A stretch of 6,382 bases of DNA. Source: Klenkia sp. (GTDB taxonomy: Bacteria; Actinomycetota; Actinomycetes; Mycobacteriales; Geodermatophilaceae). Both the position numbers and the translations under genes were made by a program. Where the stretch lies: the NCBI GenBank assembly GCA_025966215.1, contig JAOPVM010000274.1, forward strand, positions 1 through 6,382. Direction: 5' to 3'. This document shows, in pieces, positions 4,724-6,382 of the stretch. Below the pieces are notes generated by a model. That model was not told the DNA's origin and searched no databases. It was given only the letters and a program-made list of their open reading frames with translations. Each line of letters opens with the position of its first letter. The first letter of the stretch is position 1.

Positions 4724-6382
4724 ATGCCGTTCCCTTCAGCGCCGAAGGACCGCGACCGCCCCTGGGTCATGCGCACCTACGCCGGTCACTCCTCACCCGT
4801 CGAGTCCAACGCCCTCTACCGGCGGAACCTGGAGAAGGGCCAGACCGGTCTCTCGGTCGCCTTCGACCTGCCGACGCAGACCGGTTACGACCCCGACGAC
4901 GAGCTCGCCGTGGGCGAGGTCGGCAAGGTCGGGGTGCCGGTGAGCCACATCGGGGACATGCGGGCGCTGTTCGACGGCATCCCGCTGGACCAGATGAACA
5001 CCTCGATGACGATCAACGCCACCGCGATGTGGCTGCTGGCGCTCTACCAGGCCGTCGCCGAGGAGCACGGGCACGACGTCGCCGCCCTGACCGGGACGAC
5101 GCAGAACGACATCGTGAAGGAGTACCTCTCCCGCGGGACGTACGTGTTCCCGCCGGCGCCGTCGATGCGGCTGATCACCGACATGGTCGCCTACACCGTC
5201 ACCACGATGCCCAAGTGGAACCCGGTGAACATCTGCAGCTACCACCTGCAGGAGGCCGGGGCCACGCCGGTGCAGGAGATCGCCTACGCGATCAGCACCG
5301 CGATCGCCGTCCTCGACTCGGTGCGCGACTCCGGCCAGGTGCCGGCCGAGCGCTTCGGCGAGGTGGTCGCCCGGATCTCCTTCTTCGTCAACGCCGGGGT
5401 CCGGTTCGTCGAGGAGATGTGCAAGATGCGTGCCTTCGGCCAGCTCTGGGACGAGCTGACCGCGCAGCGGTACGGGGTGACCGACGCCAAGCAGCGGCGC
5501 TTCCGCTACGGCGTGCAGGTCAACTCCCTGGGCCTGACCGAGGCCCAGCCGGAGAACAACGTGCAGCGGATCGTGCTGGAGATGCTGGCCGTCACGCTGT
5601 CCAAGGACGCCCGCGCCCGGGCGGTGCAGCTGCCTGCCAGGAACGAGGCGTTGGGCCTGCCCCGTCCCTGGGACCAGCAGTGGTCACTGCGGCTGCAGCA
5701 GGTGCTGGCCTTCGAGACCGACCTGCTGGAGTACGACGACCTGTTCACCGGCTCCGTCGTGGTGGAGGCCAAGGTCGCCGAGCTCGTCGAGGGCGCCCGG
5801 GCCGAGATCGCCCGGGTGCAGGAGATGGGCGGCGCCGTCGCAGCCGTCGAGACCGGCTACATGAAGGGCGAGCTGGTCGGCTCGCTCGCCGACCGCCGCC
5901 GCCGGATGGAGTCCGGGGACGACGTGGTGGTGGGCGTCAACCGGTTCACCTCCACCGAGCCCAACCCGCTGACCGCCGACCTGGACACCGCGATCCAGAC
6001 CGTCGACCCGGCCGTGGAGGCCGCCGCCCAGGAGGCGCTCGAGCGCTGGAAGGCCGACCGGGACGACGACCGCGCCCGGGCCACCCTGGACGCGCTGCGC
6101 CAGGCAGCCGGCACCGACACCAACCTGATGGCCGCCACGCTGGACTGCGCCCGGGCCGGGGTGACCACGGGGGAGTGGGCCGGGGTGCTGCGCGAGGTGT
6201 TCGGGGAGTACCGGGCGCCCACCGGGGTGTCGGCGGCCAGCACCGGGGAGGCCGACGTCTCGCTCACCGACGTCCGGGAGCGGGTGCGGGCCACCGGTGA
6301 GGAGCTGGGCGGCCGGTTGCGCTTCCTGGTGGGGAAGCCGGGACTGGACGGGCACTCCAACGGCGCCGAGCAGATCGCCGTC
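4724..6382 (+). CDS. meaA: B12-dependent acyl-CoA mutase of the MeaA/ethylmalonyl-CoA mutase family (3' truncated by window edge)
   Basis: Enzymes of this family rearrange the carbon skeleton of an acyl-CoA using adenosylcobalamin. MeaA/Ecm converts (2R)-ethylmalonyl-CoA to (2S)-methylsuccinyl-CoA in the ethylmalonyl-CoA pathway of acetate assimilation. The frame is open from ATG 4724 to the window edge, giving 553 residues of an expected 650-690. Residues 12-430 form the substrate-binding barrel: RPWVMRTYAGHS (12-23, with the Tyr of methylmalonyl-CoA mutases), GLSVAFDLPTQTGYDPD (42-58), NTSMTINATAMW (92-103), TTQNDIVKEY (125-134) and SYHLQEAG (172-179, catalytic His174). The cobalamin domain begins near 531 and shows GKPGLDGHSNG with the DxHxxG motif (Asp542, His544, Gly547), in which His is the lower cobalt ligand. 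AGH and TQTGY replace the AGF and THRGY of methylmalonyl-CoA mutase, and the sequence closely matches what I recall of Streptomyces MeaA. The exact substrate is inferred. Confidence 0.93.
   Translation, partial: MPFPSAPKDRDRPWVMRTYAGHSSPVESNALYRRNLEKGQTGLSVAFDLPTQTGYDPDDELAVGEVGKVGVPVSHIGDMRALFDGIPLDQMNTSMTINATAMWLLALYQAVAEEHGHDVAALTGTTQNDIVKEYLSRGTYVFPPAPSMRLITDMVAYTVTTMPKWNPVNICSYHLQEAGATPVQEIAYAISTAIAVLDSVRDSGQVPAERFGEVVARISFFVNAGVRFVEEMCKMRAFGQLWDELTAQRYGVTDAKQRRFRYGVQVNSLGLTEAQPENNVQRIVLEMLAVTLSKDARARAVQLPARNEALGLPRPWDQQWSLRLQQVLAFETDLLEYDDLFTGSVVVEAKVAELVEGARAEIARVQEMGGAVAAVETGYMKGELVGSLADRRRRMESGDDVVVGVNRFTSTEPNPLTADLDTAIQTVDPAVEAAAQEALERWKADRDDDRARATLDALRQAAGTDTNLMAATLDCARAGVTTGEWAGVLREVFGEYRAPTGVSAASTGEADVSLTDVRERVRATGEELGGRLRFLVGKPGLDGHSNGAEQIAV

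Noticed and set aside
4606..6300. 564-residue plus-strand open frame overlapping the mutase gene
   Set aside because: It is Arg/Gly/Ala-rich and out of frame with the clearly recognisable mutase. The true frame has no stop before the window edge.

Overview
This window is a stretch of very GC-rich, gene-dense chromosome from an actinomycete. The evidence is strong G/C bias at third codon positions, frequent GTG starts, TAGGNT-type -10 elements, an Asp-type MurA, and the gene order atpD, atpC, DUF2550 gene, adenosyltransferase (opposite strand), murA. That order matches what I know of the Mycobacterium tuberculosis Rv1310-Rv1315 neighbourhood. The protein sequences remind me of the Geodermatophilaceae/Frankia side of the phylum, but that is an impression and not a placement.

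Layout. Positions 1-860 hold the 3' part of atpD (ATP synthase beta). Next come 576 bases before atpC (1437-1826, epsilon). This gap holds a 14-bp hairpin just after atpD, an unrecognised 73-residue gene (1129-1350), and a 12-bp hairpin starting directly after that gene's stop. A DUF2550 membrane protein follows (1859-2263). It converges with a PduO-type cob(I)alamin adenosyltransferase on the minus strand (2265-2882). A 90-base divergent gap leads to murA on the plus strand (2973-4256). murA converges on a small single-pass membrane protein (4253-4576, minus) that shares its CTAG stop. After a 147-base divergent gap, a gene of the MeaA/ethylmalonyl-CoA mutase family begins at 4724 and runs off the right edge, cut at the start of its B12-binding domain.

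How the genes fit together. atpD and atpC encode two subunits of the F1 motor. MurA makes the first committed peptidoglycan precursor and carries Asp in place of the catalytic Cys, so fosfomycin insensitivity is expected. The adenosyltransferase makes adenosylcobalamin, the cofactor the mutase needs, so a cofactor supplier and a user lie about 1.8 kb apart. 

The regulatory layer is the least ordinary part. I see two strong hairpins and an extra gene splitting atpD from atpC, hairpins spanning the stop codons at both convergent junctions, three start codons placed 6-8 bases after a -10-like hexamer (suggesting leaderless mRNAs), and a perfect 7-bp palindrome beside the mutase -10. I see no mobile element, CRISPR array, tRNA, rRNA or clear defence system. 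Apart from the small gene inside the atp cluster, this is core-genome sequence.
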